This document shows, piece after piece, positions 1 to 7,869 of a stretch of 64,000 bases of DNA. The position numbers and the translations under genes are program-made. The notes below the pieces were generated by a model. That model had not been told where the DNA came from. It was given only the letters and a program-made list of their open reading frames with translations, and searched no databases. Position 1 is the stretch's first letter. Every line of letters starts with the position of its first letter. The DNA comes from Marinactinospora thermotolerans DSM 45154 (lineage in GTDB: Bacteria > Actinomycetota > Actinomycetes > Streptosporangiales > Streptosporangiaceae): positions 33,811 to 97,810 of the forward strand of contig NZ_FUWS01000016.1 of NCBI RefSeq assembly GCF_900167435.1, given 5' to 3'.

Positions 1-1350
1 TCCGTCCTGTCCTCCCGGAGGGAGGTGGGTGCCGGGCGCGCCGGGACCGGGCGGTCCGAAGCCGCCGAAGCCGGGGGGAGCCGGAGGAGGGGAGCCGGGG
101 ACGTCGAAGCCCGGATGGCCCGTTCCGTGTCCCGCCGCTCCGATCCGGTAGGGGCCGTGGAAGCCCTGCTGCGGGCCGGAGGGCACGCCCTGGGGGCCGG
201 AGGGCACGCCCTGGGGACCGGTGGGGAGGACGTGGGAGGGCGACGGGGAAGGGCCCTGTGGGCCGGAGGGCGGACCCGCCCACGCCGGGTCGCGCGGGTG
301 CGAAGGACGCCCGCCCGGCGGGGTGGGCGTGGTCGGGGGAGCCGGGTCGGGCGGCAGCGCGGCGGTGGCCTGCCGGGACAGGTCCTCGGTGACGGTGGCG
401 CCCTCGCGTCCGTCCGATGGGGTGGTGGTCGGGCCCTCGGTTTCCTCTGGCGCCGGTCGCGCGGTGGAGGGCGGCGTCCAGGAGCGCACCACGGTCTGGT
501 CGATAACGGACTCGCTCGGATCCTCCTGGCCGACCAGGCGGTTGAGCAGCTGCTGGGCGGTCGGCCGGCGGGACGGGTCCTTGTCCAGGGCGTGGGACAC
601 CAGGTCACGAAGGGTGGGATCGAGTCCTTCGAGGTTGGGGGCCATGGAGACGATCTGTTGGAGGACGGCCGGGACGGTCGGCGCCTCGAACGGGGCTCTG
701 CCCGTGCCGGCGAACACGACCAGGCACCCCCAGGAGAAGATGTCGGAGGCCGGCGAGATCTCCCGCCCCTCGATGAGTTCGGGGGCCAGGTAGGCCGGGG
801 TGCCCATGAGCTGGCTGGAGCGGGTCACCGCGCCGTCGTCGTCCATGGCCCGCGCGATCCCGAAGTCGATCACCTTCGGTCCGACCGACGACAGCAGCAC
901 GTTGGCCGGCTTGAGGTCGCGGTGGATGACGCCGGCCCGGTGGATCGCCGAGAGCGCGGCGGCCACCCCCATCGCGAGGCTGTCGAGGGTGCCGCCCTGC
1001 ATGGGGCCCTCGGCGGCGATCGCCTGGGCGAGGTTGGGGCCGGCGACGTACTCGGACACGATGAACAGCGGGTCACCGTCGAGGCGGGCGTCCAGCACGG
1101 CGGCGGTCGAGAAGCGGGCGACCCTGCGGGCGGATTCGACCTCCCGGGCGAAGCGTCGGCGGAAGTCCTCGTCGTCGCTCAGGTCGGGATGGATGAGCTT
1201 CACCGCGACGAGGCGCTCCGCGCTGTCGCGGGCGAGGTAGACGGTGCCCATGCCGCCACGGCCCAGCCGGCCGAGGATGCGGTACTCCCCGAGCTCGGTG
1301 GGATCGCCGGTGCGGAGGGGCCTGGCGCGCTCGTGCCCGTTTGACGTCAC
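1..1350 (-). CDS. Serine/threonine protein kinase, C-terminus beyond window
   Basis: This is a Hanks-type Ser/Thr kinase read leftward from a GTG at 1350; 450 codons are visible and no stop is reached, so the C-terminus lies outside. Visible motifs are a glycine-rich loop (residues 30-37), the ATP-anchoring Lys51 in VAVK, the catalytic loop HRDLKPAN (Asp145), the DFG Asp162 and an APE segment in GTPAYLAPEL. The kinase fold ends near residue 270. A long Pro/Gly/Ser/Thr-rich tail follows, including a 7-residue tandem repeat and an FGGFG stretch. No transmembrane helix is seen in the visible part, so membrane attachment is undecided. Such tails are common in actinomycete kinases and may serve protein contacts. 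The substrate cannot be told from the sequence. Confidence 0.93.
   Translation of the reverse strand, partial: MTSNGHERARPLRTGDPTELGEYRILGRLGRGGMGTVYLARDSAERLVAVKLIHPDLSDDEDFRRRFAREVESARRVARFSTAAVLDARLDGDPLFIVSEYVAGPNLAQAIAAEGPMQGGTLDSLAMGVAAALSAIHRAGVIHRDLKPANVLLSSVGPKVIDFGIARAMDDDGAVTRSSQLMGTPAYLAPELIEGREISPASDIFSWGCLVVFAGTGRAPFEAPTVPAVLQQIVSMAPNLEGLDPTLRDLVSHALDKDPSRRPTAQQLLNRLVGQEDPSESVIDQTVVRSWTPPSTARPAPEETEGPTTTPSDGREGATVTEDLSRQATAALPPDPAPPTTPTPPGGRPSHPRDPAWAGPPSGPQGPSPSPSHVLPTGPQGVPSGPQGVPSGPQQGFHGPYRIGAAGHGTGHPGFDVPGSPPPAPPGFGGFGPPGPGAPGTHLPPGGQDG
174..215. repeat. 21-bp coding tandem repeat in the kinase tail
   Basis: Two near-identical 21-bp units lie head to tail. In the kinase frame each encodes the heptad GVPSGPQ, so the number of units could change without shifting the frame. 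It looks like simple coding repeat expansion in a disordered tail. Confidence 0.7.
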
Positions 1351-1585
1351 AGTGCTGAGTTCCTTTGTGGATCGCGTGATTCGCGCCTCATAGCGTACAG
1401 AGATCCCCGTCAGGGGAGGCCGGGAGCGGACCCGGCTCGGGAGGGCGGGCGTGGGACCCGTTCAGAAGTGAACCACGATCGGCTGTGGCGCCGCGAGCGC
1501 TCGGGGATGTCCGTGGAGGCGACGGTGTCGATCCGGTCACGGGGGGTGGGAGACGTTCCCCGGCGGACCCCCCCTTCGCTATCAT

Positions 1586-1601
1586 TAGAACACTTGTTCG
1601 A
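1586..1601. promoter_or_regulatory. LexA SOS box upstream of the DUF6504 gene
   Basis: The site reads TAGAAC, four bases, GTTCGA. It has the GAAC-N4-GTTC core of Gram-positive LexA boxes and matches the actinobacterial form TCGAAC-N4-GTTCGA except for one base in the left arm. It lies 75 nt before the ATG at 1677 in an otherwise non-coding stretch. The right arm also forms a short GTTCGAAC palindrome. The site predicts damage induction of the small gene downstream. No other gene starts close by on the plus strand; the divergent kinase starts at 1350. Confidence 0.7.
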
Positions 1602-1676
1602 ACGAGGAGTCCGTTCCTCCTCGCGGACGGTTCCGCGCACGCCTGGGCGTGCCTGCCGGATGGTGGAGGGGGCTGC

Positions 1677-1943
1677 ATGGGCCGCGGCTACGGGGCGCTG
1701 GTCACGGTGTGGGAGCGTGAGGAACGCCCGGTGCGTTTCCAGTGGCAGGGGCGGATCCACGTCGTCCATCGGATCCTGGACCACTGGGTGACCCAGGCGG
1801 CGGCGGTGTCCGACGGCGGGGAGGGCGCCCTGCGGCTCCACGTCTGGAGGGTCAGCGCCGGTCCCGACCACGCCACCGGCGTCTACGAACTGCGCCACGA
1901 CCCCGCCAACCGCGAATGGCGGCTGATCCGGCCGGGCGGGTGA
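1677..1943 (+). CDS. DUF6504 family small protein, probably SOS-induced
   Basis: This 88-residue protein resembles the DUF6504 family: an early charged segment, then a VxFxWQGR-type strand, VVHRILDHWV, LHVWRV, GVYELRHD and a closing WRLIRPGG. The ATG at 1677 follows a GGAGGGGG ribosome site at 1665-1672. Longer in-frame starts upstream would run through the SOS box and are unlikely. Family members are often found beside the translesion polymerase genes imuA/imuB/dnaE2, which are SOS genes, but none of those is next to it here. The LexA box in front fits a DNA-damage role. The biochemical function is not known. The gene is convergent with the amino-acid permease and shares a terminator hairpin with it. 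Confidence 0.85.
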   Translation: MGRGYGALVTVWEREERPVRFQWQGRIHVVHRILDHWVTQAAAVSDGGEGALRLHVWRVSAGPDHATGVYELRHDPANREWRLIRPGG

Positions 1944-1962
1944 GCGGGACGCGCCCCGCTCA
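1941..1962. terminator. Bidirectional hairpin between DUF6504 and APC permease
   Basis: TGAGCGGG (1941-1948) and CCCGCTCA (1955-1962) form an 8-bp perfect stem with a 6-nt loop. Each arm contains the stop codon of one of the two convergent genes. There is no T-run. Confidence 0.55.
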
Positions 1963-3402
1963 GCCCGCGCCGGCCCCGTCCCGGCGGCGGGCGGTCCGGC
2001 GCGCCAGTTCGGCGAGCAGCCGTTCCTCCGCCTGCGGTCCGGCGCCCACGCGTGGCAGCCGCCACAGGAACACTCCGCCCAGGAGCCACCAGGCCCCCAC
2101 GATCCCCCACTCGTAGGGCCAGGTCAGCGCGGCCGGCATGCCCGGCAGATACAGCGTCGCCAGCCCCAGGCTCAGCACCAGCGCCAGGGCGCCCACCAGG
2201 TTCCCGGCCGGCGCGCGAAACGGCCTGGGCATCCCCGGCTCGCGCCGGCGCAGCACCAGGAACGACAGCGCCACCACCACGTAGGCCACCACGATGTTGA
2301 CACCACCCGCGTTGACCAGCCACGACAGCATCCGGTCGCCGAACAGCGGGGCGAGCACCGACAGCCCGCCGATGAACAACAGCGCGTTCGACGGGGTCCG
2401 GTAGCGAGGGTGCAACCGGGCGAACCAGCGTGGCAGCATCCCCGACGACGCCATCGCGTACAACAGCCGGCTCGCGCCGATGAGGAAGGCGTTCCAACTG
2501 GTCAGGATGCCGGCGATGCCGCCGAGGACGAGGACGGTGCCCATGGCCGGGCTGTCCCACAGCGCGGCCATCCCCTCCGCCGACGCCAGACGCGCCCCCG
2601 CCAGCTCCTCGCGCGGCAGCGCCGCGCCGACCGCCAGCATGACCAGGACGTACCACGCCGTCGCGCACCCCACCGAGACCAGGAGCAGCCGCCCCACCTG
2701 ACGGTAGGGGACCCGGATCTCCTCCGCCGACTGGGGGATCACGTCGAAACCGACGAACAGGAACGGCGTCGCCACGAGGACCGCGACCAGGCCGGAGACA
2801 CCCCCGTCGAACAGCGGCCGCATGTTCGCCGCCGAACCGCCCACCAGGGTCCCCGTCGCCAGGGCCACGCCCACGGCGAGCAGGAACAGCACCGCGACCG
2901 CCTGGAACACCCCCGCGGGGCGGATGCCCACGTAGTTGACGGCGGTGATGACGAGCGCCGCCACCACCCCCACCGCCGCCCACGAGGCGTACACGTCGTA
3001 GCCGGCGACCGTCCACATGTGGCCGACCCGCATGTCGGGGAAGAGGTAGAGGACGGTCTCGGGAAGCGCCACCGCCTCGAAGGCCACCACCGTCACATAG
3101 CCCAGCACGATGCCCCACGAGGCGACGAAACCGCCGTGGGCGCCCAGGCCGCGCAGCGCGTAGTTGTGCTCGCCGCCGGCGCGCGGCATCGCCGAGACGA
3201 GTTCGGCGTAGGTGAGCCCGACGAGGGCCACGACCGTACCGCCGATGACGAACGCCAGCGCCGCGCCCAGGCTGCCCGCCCCGGTGAGGAACTCGCCGGT
3301 CAACACGACCCAGCCGAACCCGATCATCGCGCCGAAGGCGAGCGCGAGAACGTCACCGCGTCCCAGGACCCGGGCGAAACCGTCGTTGCCGTGGTCGCTC
3401 AC
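1960..3402 (-). CDS. APC-superfamily amino acid permease
   Basis: This 480-residue integral membrane protein has about 12 hydrophobic helices and the hallmarks of the amino acid-polyamine-organocation superfamily. The helix-1 segment has the broken-helix form GAMIGFGWVV, and a TYAELVSAMPRAGG motif follows helix 2. A conserved loop carries FVGFDVIPQSAEEI, and MPRPFRAP lies before the last helices. The GTG start at 3402 follows a GGGAGGGC ribosome site. It should import amino acids or related amines by proton or exchange coupling; the substrate cannot be read. It lies 107 bp upstream of the next gene on the same strand in the chromosome, the TenA-like gene being transcribed first, so a two-gene unit is possible. 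Confidence 0.92.
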   Translation of the reverse strand: MSDHGNDGFARVLGRGDVLALAFGAMIGFGWVVLTGEFLTGAGSLGAALAFVIGGTVVALVGLTYAELVSAMPRAGGEHNYALRGLGAHGGFVASWGIVLGYVTVVAFEAVALPETVLYLFPDMRVGHMWTVAGYDVYASWAAVGVVAALVITAVNYVGIRPAGVFQAVAVLFLLAVGVALATGTLVGGSAANMRPLFDGGVSGLVAVLVATPFLFVGFDVIPQSAEEIRVPYRQVGRLLLVSVGCATAWYVLVMLAVGAALPREELAGARLASAEGMAALWDSPAMGTVLVLGGIAGILTSWNAFLIGASRLLYAMASSGMLPRWFARLHPRYRTPSNALLFIGGLSVLAPLFGDRMLSWLVNAGGVNIVVAYVVVALSFLVLRRREPGMPRPFRAPAGNLVGALALVLSLGLATLYLPGMPAALTWPYEWGIVGAWWLLGGVFLWRLPRVGAGPQAEERLLAELARRTARRRDGAGAG

Positions 3403-3509
3403 ATGCCCTCCCGATCGCGTGGGCCGGGGAACAGCATCACCCCCGGAACGGGAAAAGGGAAGGGGGCGCCGACGGCGGCGAGGCGCTGTCCGCGGGGACG
3501 GGGCGTGGG

Positions 3510-4202
3510 TCAGCCTTCGGCCGCCATGTCGAAGAAGTCCGCCTCCAGCCGCACGGCCCTCCGGAACACGGCGCGGACGTGTTCGCGCCCCTCATCGGGC
3601 AGGGCGGGGCCGATCCGGTCGAGTTCGCCGCGCAGGAACCCCACCCACGCCCGGAAGTCCGGTCCCTCGTGGAGGTCGATCCACTCGCGCAGCACGAAGT
3701 CGGCGGGCGGTTCGCCGGCGCGGCTCGCCCATCCCAGGTAGCTCCACTCCACGACGCACAGGACGGCGAGGATCGACGGGTAGTCCTGACTGGAACGGGC
3801 CTGGTCCATGAGGGCGAGGAAATCCGCCGTCGCCGGCTCGGGGCGCGCCGAGGCGCGTTCGCCGGGGGTGACGCCCAGGGCGTCCAGGGCCCGGTCGAAG
3901 TAGGACGCCTCCTCCTCGGCCGCGGTCTGGCCGAGGAAGCGGGCGAAGGTGAGCCGGCCGGGGAAGGTGTCGGCGCAGGCGACCGCCGCGCCGAGCAGGG
4001 CCGTCCAACGGTCCAGGAAGAGGAGGTCTTGGAGGAGGTAGCGGCGCATCCGCTCCCGCGCGGCCGTGCCGTCGAGGATGGCGGTGGCGAACGGATGGCC
4101 GGTCACGGCCGACCAGTCCGGTTCGCTCGACTCCCGCAGCCACGCGCTGAACCGGGGGTCGGGCGCCTGGGCGCTCCAGGTGTCGAACGGGACGGCGTTC
4201 AC
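3510..4202 (-). CDS. TenA family protein (thiaminase II / aminopyrimidine salvage type)
   Basis: The 230-residue all-helical protein matches the TenA/PqqC fold. It has HPFATAILDGT near the start, a YLLQDLLFLDRW helix, an AAEEEASYFDRAL segment, a VVEWSYLGWA helix and a closing EADFFDMA that supplies the family's conserved Glu. In TenA-C enzymes a catalytic Cys sits just before a W-x-Y motif. At that spot this protein appears to have Val-Glu, so it may be TenA-E-like rather than a classic thiaminase II; this alignment is by eye. The GTG start follows GAGGAGG at ideal spacing. The family hydrolyses aminopyrimidine breakdown products of thiamine for salvage. No thiamine gene is adjacent. Confidence 0.82.
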   Translation of the reverse strand: MNAVPFDTWSAQAPDPRFSAWLRESSEPDWSAVTGHPFATAILDGTAARERMRRYLLQDLLFLDRWTALLGAAVACADTFPGRLTFARFLGQTAAEEEASYFDRALDALGVTPGERASARPEPATADFLALMDQARSSQDYPSILAVLCVVEWSYLGWASRAGEPPADFVLREWIDLHEGPDFRAWVGFLRGELDRIGPALPDEGREHVRAVFRRAVRLEADFFDMAAEG

Positions 4203-4290
4203 GGATCCTCCTCGGGGCGCTGGGAGGGGCCGGTGTCCGGCCCCTCCCCGGGGCTACCCGCGTGGCGATGGCGCAACCTCGGCGGCCGGC

Positions 4291-4587
4291 TCAGTCGCCT
4301 CCGCCTCCGCCACCCCCACCGTCACCACCGGAGCCGCCGTCGCCTCCCCAGCTCCAGCTCCAGGAGGAGGCGCCGTCGGAGCCGCCGTCCTGCGCGGAGG
4401 AATCGGAATCGCGGGAGCGGCGTGGAGCGCCGCCTGAGCCGCGCCGCTTCTTCTTCTCGTCGTCCTGGTCCTTCTTGCGCCACCACACCTGGAGTTCGGG
4501 GGAGAGCACGGGCACCGCCTCGGGTCGGGGGGTCGAAAGGGTCGATAAACGGCCAAAGGGAAGATACCCCCATATTCCAACCGCCAC
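4291..4587 (-). CDS. Small protein with Lys/Asp-rich middle and Gly-rich WSWSWGG tail
   Basis: I do not recognise this reading frame of 98 codons. It has a charged middle (WWRKKDQDDEKKKRR), then SSWSWSWGG and an uninterrupted Gly/Asp tail. Compositionally such tails occur at the C-termini of small actinomycete proteins. The start is uncertain: GTG at 4587, or an internal GTG near 4518 just before VLSPELQVWWRKK. The opposite strand is also open here but would encode poly-Pro/Ser, so the minus strand is the better choice. It precedes the TenA-like gene on the same strand. No function is assigned. Confidence 0.45.
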   Translation of the reverse strand: MAVGIWGYLPFGRLSTLSTPRPEAVPVLSPELQVWWRKKDQDDEKKKRRGSGGAPRRSRDSDSSAQDGGSDGASSWSWSWGGDGGSGGDGGGGGGGGD

Positions 4588-4670
4588 TCCCGGTGAAACG
4601 TCGAACGGTCGTTCCCGGCCGCGCCGCGCCCCGACCGTCGGGAAGGCGCGGGGTCGTTAACGTGGCCGGC

Positions 4671-5474
4671 ATGACACAACGACTGGTCGAGGCCGTGGAC
4701 GAGACGGTGGCCGCCTTCTGGGCGATCGGGGGAGAGGAGCGCACGGTCAACGGCGCCCACTGGACGCGCAACCTGAAGGCCCCCGCGGTGGAGTACTGCA
4801 ATACCGTGGGCGGTCTGGTCGGCGACGATCCCCACCGGTTGCGCGACCTGCTCGGCCAGGCCCGCGCCTGGACGGCGTCGCCGGCCATGCGGGTCCACGT
4901 CGGAGCCACCACCCCCACCGCGACGGAGGCGGCGCTCCTGCTGGCGGGGTGCGAACTCGTCGAGACCCTGCTGGAGCTGGTCGTCACCGGCCCGCTCGTC
5001 GGACCCACACCCGCGGGCGCGGGCGTCGACATCCTCCCCGTGGAGGACGACGCGGGATGGGAACGGCTGGCGGAACTGTTCCGGCTCGACCACGAAGAGG
5101 AGGACGCAGGGGAGGGCCGCCCGCCGCGCCCGGCCGAGGAGACCGCCCAGGCCGTCCTCGCCCGCAGGGCCAAGACGCCCGCGGTGCGCTACTGGCTGGC
5201 CGTCGAAGAGGGCAGGCCGTGCGGGTTCTTCTCCTCCTGGCCGCGCCGGGGCGAGATGGCCAAGGTCGAGGACCTGTTCGTGCGTCCGGAGCACCGGGGC
5301 AGGGGAGTGGCGACCCGCCTGCTGCACCACGCGGTCGCCGACGCCCGCTCCCAGGGGGCCGGCCCGGTCCTCATCCGCGCCGCCCACGACGACCGGCCGA
5401 AGCACCTCTACGCCCGGATGGGGTTTCGCCCGGTCGCGGTGACGCGCTACTACGCCTTCGACGGCGGCGACTGA
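4671..5474 (+). CDS. GNAT family N-acetyltransferase
   Basis: This is a 267-residue protein with a C-terminal GNAT domain (about residues 120-267). The acetyl-CoA loop is seen in VEDLFVRPEHRGRGVATRLL, followed by ARSQGAGPVLIRA and a closing LYARMGFRPV. The N-terminal 110 residues are helical, rich in Thr/Ala/Glu and not recognised; they may be a substrate domain. An in-frame GTG lies nine bases before the ATG. The acceptor molecule cannot be deduced. The gene stands alone, ending just before the cobalamin riboswitch. Confidence 0.85.
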   Translation: MTQRLVEAVDETVAAFWAIGGEERTVNGAHWTRNLKAPAVEYCNTVGGLVGDDPHRLRDLLGQARAWTASPAMRVHVGATTPTATEAALLLAGCELVETLLELVVTGPLVGPTPAGAGVDILPVEDDAGWERLAELFRLDHEEEDAGEGRPPRPAEETAQAVLARRAKTPAVRYWLAVEEGRPCGFFSSWPRRGEMAKVEDLFVRPEHRGRGVATRLLHHAVADARSQGAGPVLIRAAHDDRPKHLYARMGFRPVAVTRYYAFDGGD

Positions 5475-5509
5475 TCCGCGGAGGACGCCTGTGAGGGCGT
5501 GTGCGATCC

Positions 5510-5695
5510 TGGGAGCGGCGTCGGCCGGTGGCTCCTCCGTGAGCCATCGGCGTGCAGGAACCCGGTGCGAATCCGGGGCGGTCCCGCCACTGTGACCAGG
5601 GAGCAGGCCCGCATACTCCGCCACTGCCGGACCTCACCGGTGGGAAGGCGCGGGCGAGCGAGGATCTGGGAGCCAGGACACTGCCAGGCGCCACG
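5510..5695 (+). promoter_or_regulatory. Cobalamin (B12) riboswitch
   Basis: The conserved core is clear. A GGAACCCGGTGCGAATCCGGGGCGGTCCCGCCACTGTG-type block spans about 5557-5594, containing the GCCACTG B12-box element. The 3' closing element GAGCCAGGACACTGCC spans 5670-5685. A variable hairpin (GTGGCTC...GAGCCAT) precedes the core, and further stems fill 5600-5668. The ends are approximate. It lies on the plus strand directly ahead of the chelatase and cobO genes and should reduce their expression when adenosylcobalamin is bound. Confidence 0.93.
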
Positions 5696-5743
5696 ACCCA
5701 CCCCTCACGGGCGTTGAGGGTGTGCGCGGGATGTCCGCGCGCC

Positions 5744-5774
5744 GTCCACGCCCGGCGCACCCCCGGGCGTGGAC
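5744..5774 (+). promoter_or_regulatory. Hairpin next to the ribosome site, likely riboswitch expression platform
   Basis: GTCCACGCCCGG (5744-5755) pairs perfectly with CCGGGCGTGGAC (5763-5774) around a 7-nt loop. It ends six bases before the GAAGGAAGGA ribosome site at 5781-5790. A smaller hairpin, CCCTCA/TGAGGG, sits at 5702-5720. There is no T-run, so control of ribosome access is more likely than transcription termination. The GTG at 5769 falls inside the stem, which argues for the start at 5796. Confidence 0.55.
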
Positions 5775-5795
5775 TCCCGGGAAGGAAGGACCCGT

Positions 5796-7841
5796 GTGAG
5801 CACTGCTGCTCGCTATCCCTTCAGCGCGATCGTCGGCATGGCCGACCTCAAGCTCGCGCTCCTCGTCAACGCGGTCTCCCCAGCGGTCGGCGGTGTGCTG
5901 GTACGCGGGGAGAAGGGCACCGCCAAGTCAACGGTGGTACGCGCGCTCGCCTCGCTGCTGCCCGATGTCGAGGTGGTCGCGGGGTGCCGTTTCTCCTGCG
6001 ACCCCGCCGCCCCCGACCCCGACTGCCCTGACGGGCCGCACCCCGGTGCCGCGGCCCACCAGGCCCAGACCCGTCCGACCCGCCTGGTGGAGCTCCCCGT
6101 CGGGGCCAGCGAGGACCGGCTGGCCGGCTCCCTCGACATCGAACGCGCGCTCACCGAGGGGGTCACCGCGTTCGAGCCCGGCCTGCTCGCCGCCGCCCAC
6201 CGTGGCGTGCTCTACGTCGACGAGGTGAACCTGCTCCACGACCACCTCGTCGACCTCCTGCTCGACGCGGCCGCGATGGGGACCTCCCACGTCGAACGTG
6301 AGGGGGTGTCGGTCCGCCACGCCGCGCGGTTCCTGCTGGTGGGGACCATGAACCCCGAGGAGGGTGAGCTGCGGCCACAGCTCCTCGACCGGTTCGGACT
6401 CACCGTCGAGGTGGCCGCCACCCGGGAGCCGGCCGAGCGCGCCGAGGTGGTGCGCCGCCGGCTCGCCTTCGACGCCGACCCGGCGGGGTTCGCCGCCGCC
6501 TACGCCGATGAGGAGGCGCGTCTGGCCGCGCACATCCGGGCCGCTCGGCGGCGTCTGCCCCGGGTCGTCCTCACCGACGCGGCGCTGCGGCAGATCACGG
6601 CCGTGTGCGCGGCCTTCGACGTGGACGGGTTGCGCGCCGACCTGGTCACCGCGCGCGCGGCGATGGCGCTGGCCGCCTGGAGGGACCACCCGGAGGTCAC
6701 CTCCGACGACGTCCGCGACGCCGCCCGCCTGGCGCTGCCGCACCGGCGTCGGCGCGACCCCTTAGACGCCCCCGGCCTCGACGAGGACCGTCTGGACGAG
6801 GCGCTCGAACAGGCCGGGGCCGACGACCCCTCCGACCCGGGGGACGGCCCCGAGGGGCCGGACGGGCCGGACGGGCCGGACGGGCCCGGCGGGGGCGGCG
6901 GGGGCGGCCCCGCCCCGCAGCCAGGGGATCCCGACGCCGCGCCGCCCGCGGCCTCCGGACCCGAACGGCCGCAGACCACCCCCGAGGACACCCCTCAGGA
7001 GGGCGGCCCCGGCGGCTCCGGCGAGACCGCAGCCGATCCCGGCGAGACCTACCGGCCGCGGTTGCTCAGCGTTCCCGGGCTGGGAAGCGGCGCTCCCGGC
7101 CGCCGCTCCCGCGCCGAGACGCCCTCTGGCCGCACCTCGGGGGCGCGGCTGCCCCGCGGACGGATCGGGGCACTGCACCTGCCGGCGACCCTGCGCGCCG
7201 CGGCTCCGCGGCAACGCGACCGCGGGCGCAGTACCGGAGGTCTCGTCCTGGCCCGCAGCGACCTGCGCGAGGCGGTGCGTGAGGGCCGGGAGGGCAACCT
7301 CGTCCTGTTCTGCGTCGACGCCAGCGGCTCCATGGCCGCGCGTCAGCGCATGCGCGCCGTCAAGGGGGCCGTGCTGAGCCTGCTGCTCGACGCCTACCAG
7401 CGGCGCGACAAGGTCGGACTGGTCACCTTCCGCGGCCGTGAGGCGGAGGTGGCCCTCCCGCCCACCTCATCGGTCGAGGCCGGCGCGCGCCGGTTGCGGG
7501 AACTGCGCACGGGCGGGCGGACCCCCCTGGCCGCGGGCCTGACGCGCTCCGCCGAGCTGTTGCGGGTGGAACGGCTGCGCGATCCGCGCCGTCGCCCCCT
7601 GCTGGTGGTCGTCACCGACGGCAGGGCCACCCACGGCGGAACCGACGCGGTGCTGCGCGCCGGGGCGCGGATCAGGTCCACGGGGGTCGAGACGGTCGTC
7701 GTGGACTGCGAGGACGGTCCGGTGCGTCTGGGCGGGGCGGCGCGGCTGGCCGCCGTCACGGGCGGCAGCGCGGTCCGGCTGGCGGAACTGGGCGCGGACG
7801 CGCTGAGCGGACTGGTGCGGCACGCCCGCCGCGCCGCCTGA
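5796..7841 (+). CDS. Fused ChlI-ChlD type chelatase subunit (putative cobaltochelatase ATPase)
   Basis: This 681-residue protein joins an AAA+ ATPase to a von Willebrand A domain. Walker A is GEKGTAKST (residues 38-46). Walker B is in GVLYVDEVNLL, and a sensor/arginine-finger region is in MNPEEGELRPQLLDRFG. A Pro/Gly/Asp-rich linker covers about residues 345-440. The VWA metal site is DASGSM (Asp508). In Mg- and Co-chelatases these modules form the ATP-driven motor that works with a large CobN/ChlH subunit. No cobN or chlH gene is present in the window. The GTG at 5796 was chosen for its GAAGGAAGGA ribosome site; the open frame extends to 5769. It is the first gene after the B12 riboswitch and lies 28 bp before cobO. 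Confidence 0.88.
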   Translation: MSTAARYPFSAIVGMADLKLALLVNAVSPAVGGVLVRGEKGTAKSTVVRALASLLPDVEVVAGCRFSCDPAAPDPDCPDGPHPGAAAHQAQTRPTRLVELPVGASEDRLAGSLDIERALTEGVTAFEPGLLAAAHRGVLYVDEVNLLHDHLVDLLLDAAAMGTSHVEREGVSVRHAARFLLVGTMNPEEGELRPQLLDRFGLTVEVAATREPAERAEVVRRRLAFDADPAGFAAAYADEEARLAAHIRAARRRLPRVVLTDAALRQITAVCAAFDVDGLRADLVTARAAMALAAWRDHPEVTSDDVRDAARLALPHRRRRDPLDAPGLDEDRLDEALEQAGADDPSDPGDGPEGPDGPDGPDGPGGGGGGGPAPQPGDPDAAPPAASGPERPQTTPEDTPQEGGPGGSGETAADPGETYRPRLLSVPGLGSGAPGRRSRAETPSGRTSGARLPRGRIGALHLPATLRAAAPRQRDRGRSTGGLVLARSDLREAVREGREGNLVLFCVDASGSMAARQRMRAVKGAVLSLLLDAYQRRDKVGLVTFRGREAEVALPPTSSVEAGARRLRELRTGGRTPLAAGLTRSAELLRVERLRDPRRRPLLVVVTDGRATHGGTDAVLRAGARIRSTGVETVVVDCEDGPVRLGGAARLAAVTGGSAVRLAELGADALSGLVRHARRAA

Positions 7842-7869
7842 GAAGCATCGACGAGGAGACGACACAGCC

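Noticed and set aside
25..1344. Long plus-strand open frame opposite the kinase
   Set aside because: Gly/Arg/Val-rich mirror of the kinase; the minus strand has every kinase motif.
4254..5624. 456-codon minus-strand frame opposite the GNAT gene
   Set aside because: No domain and typical shadow composition; the GNAT motifs are on the plus strand.
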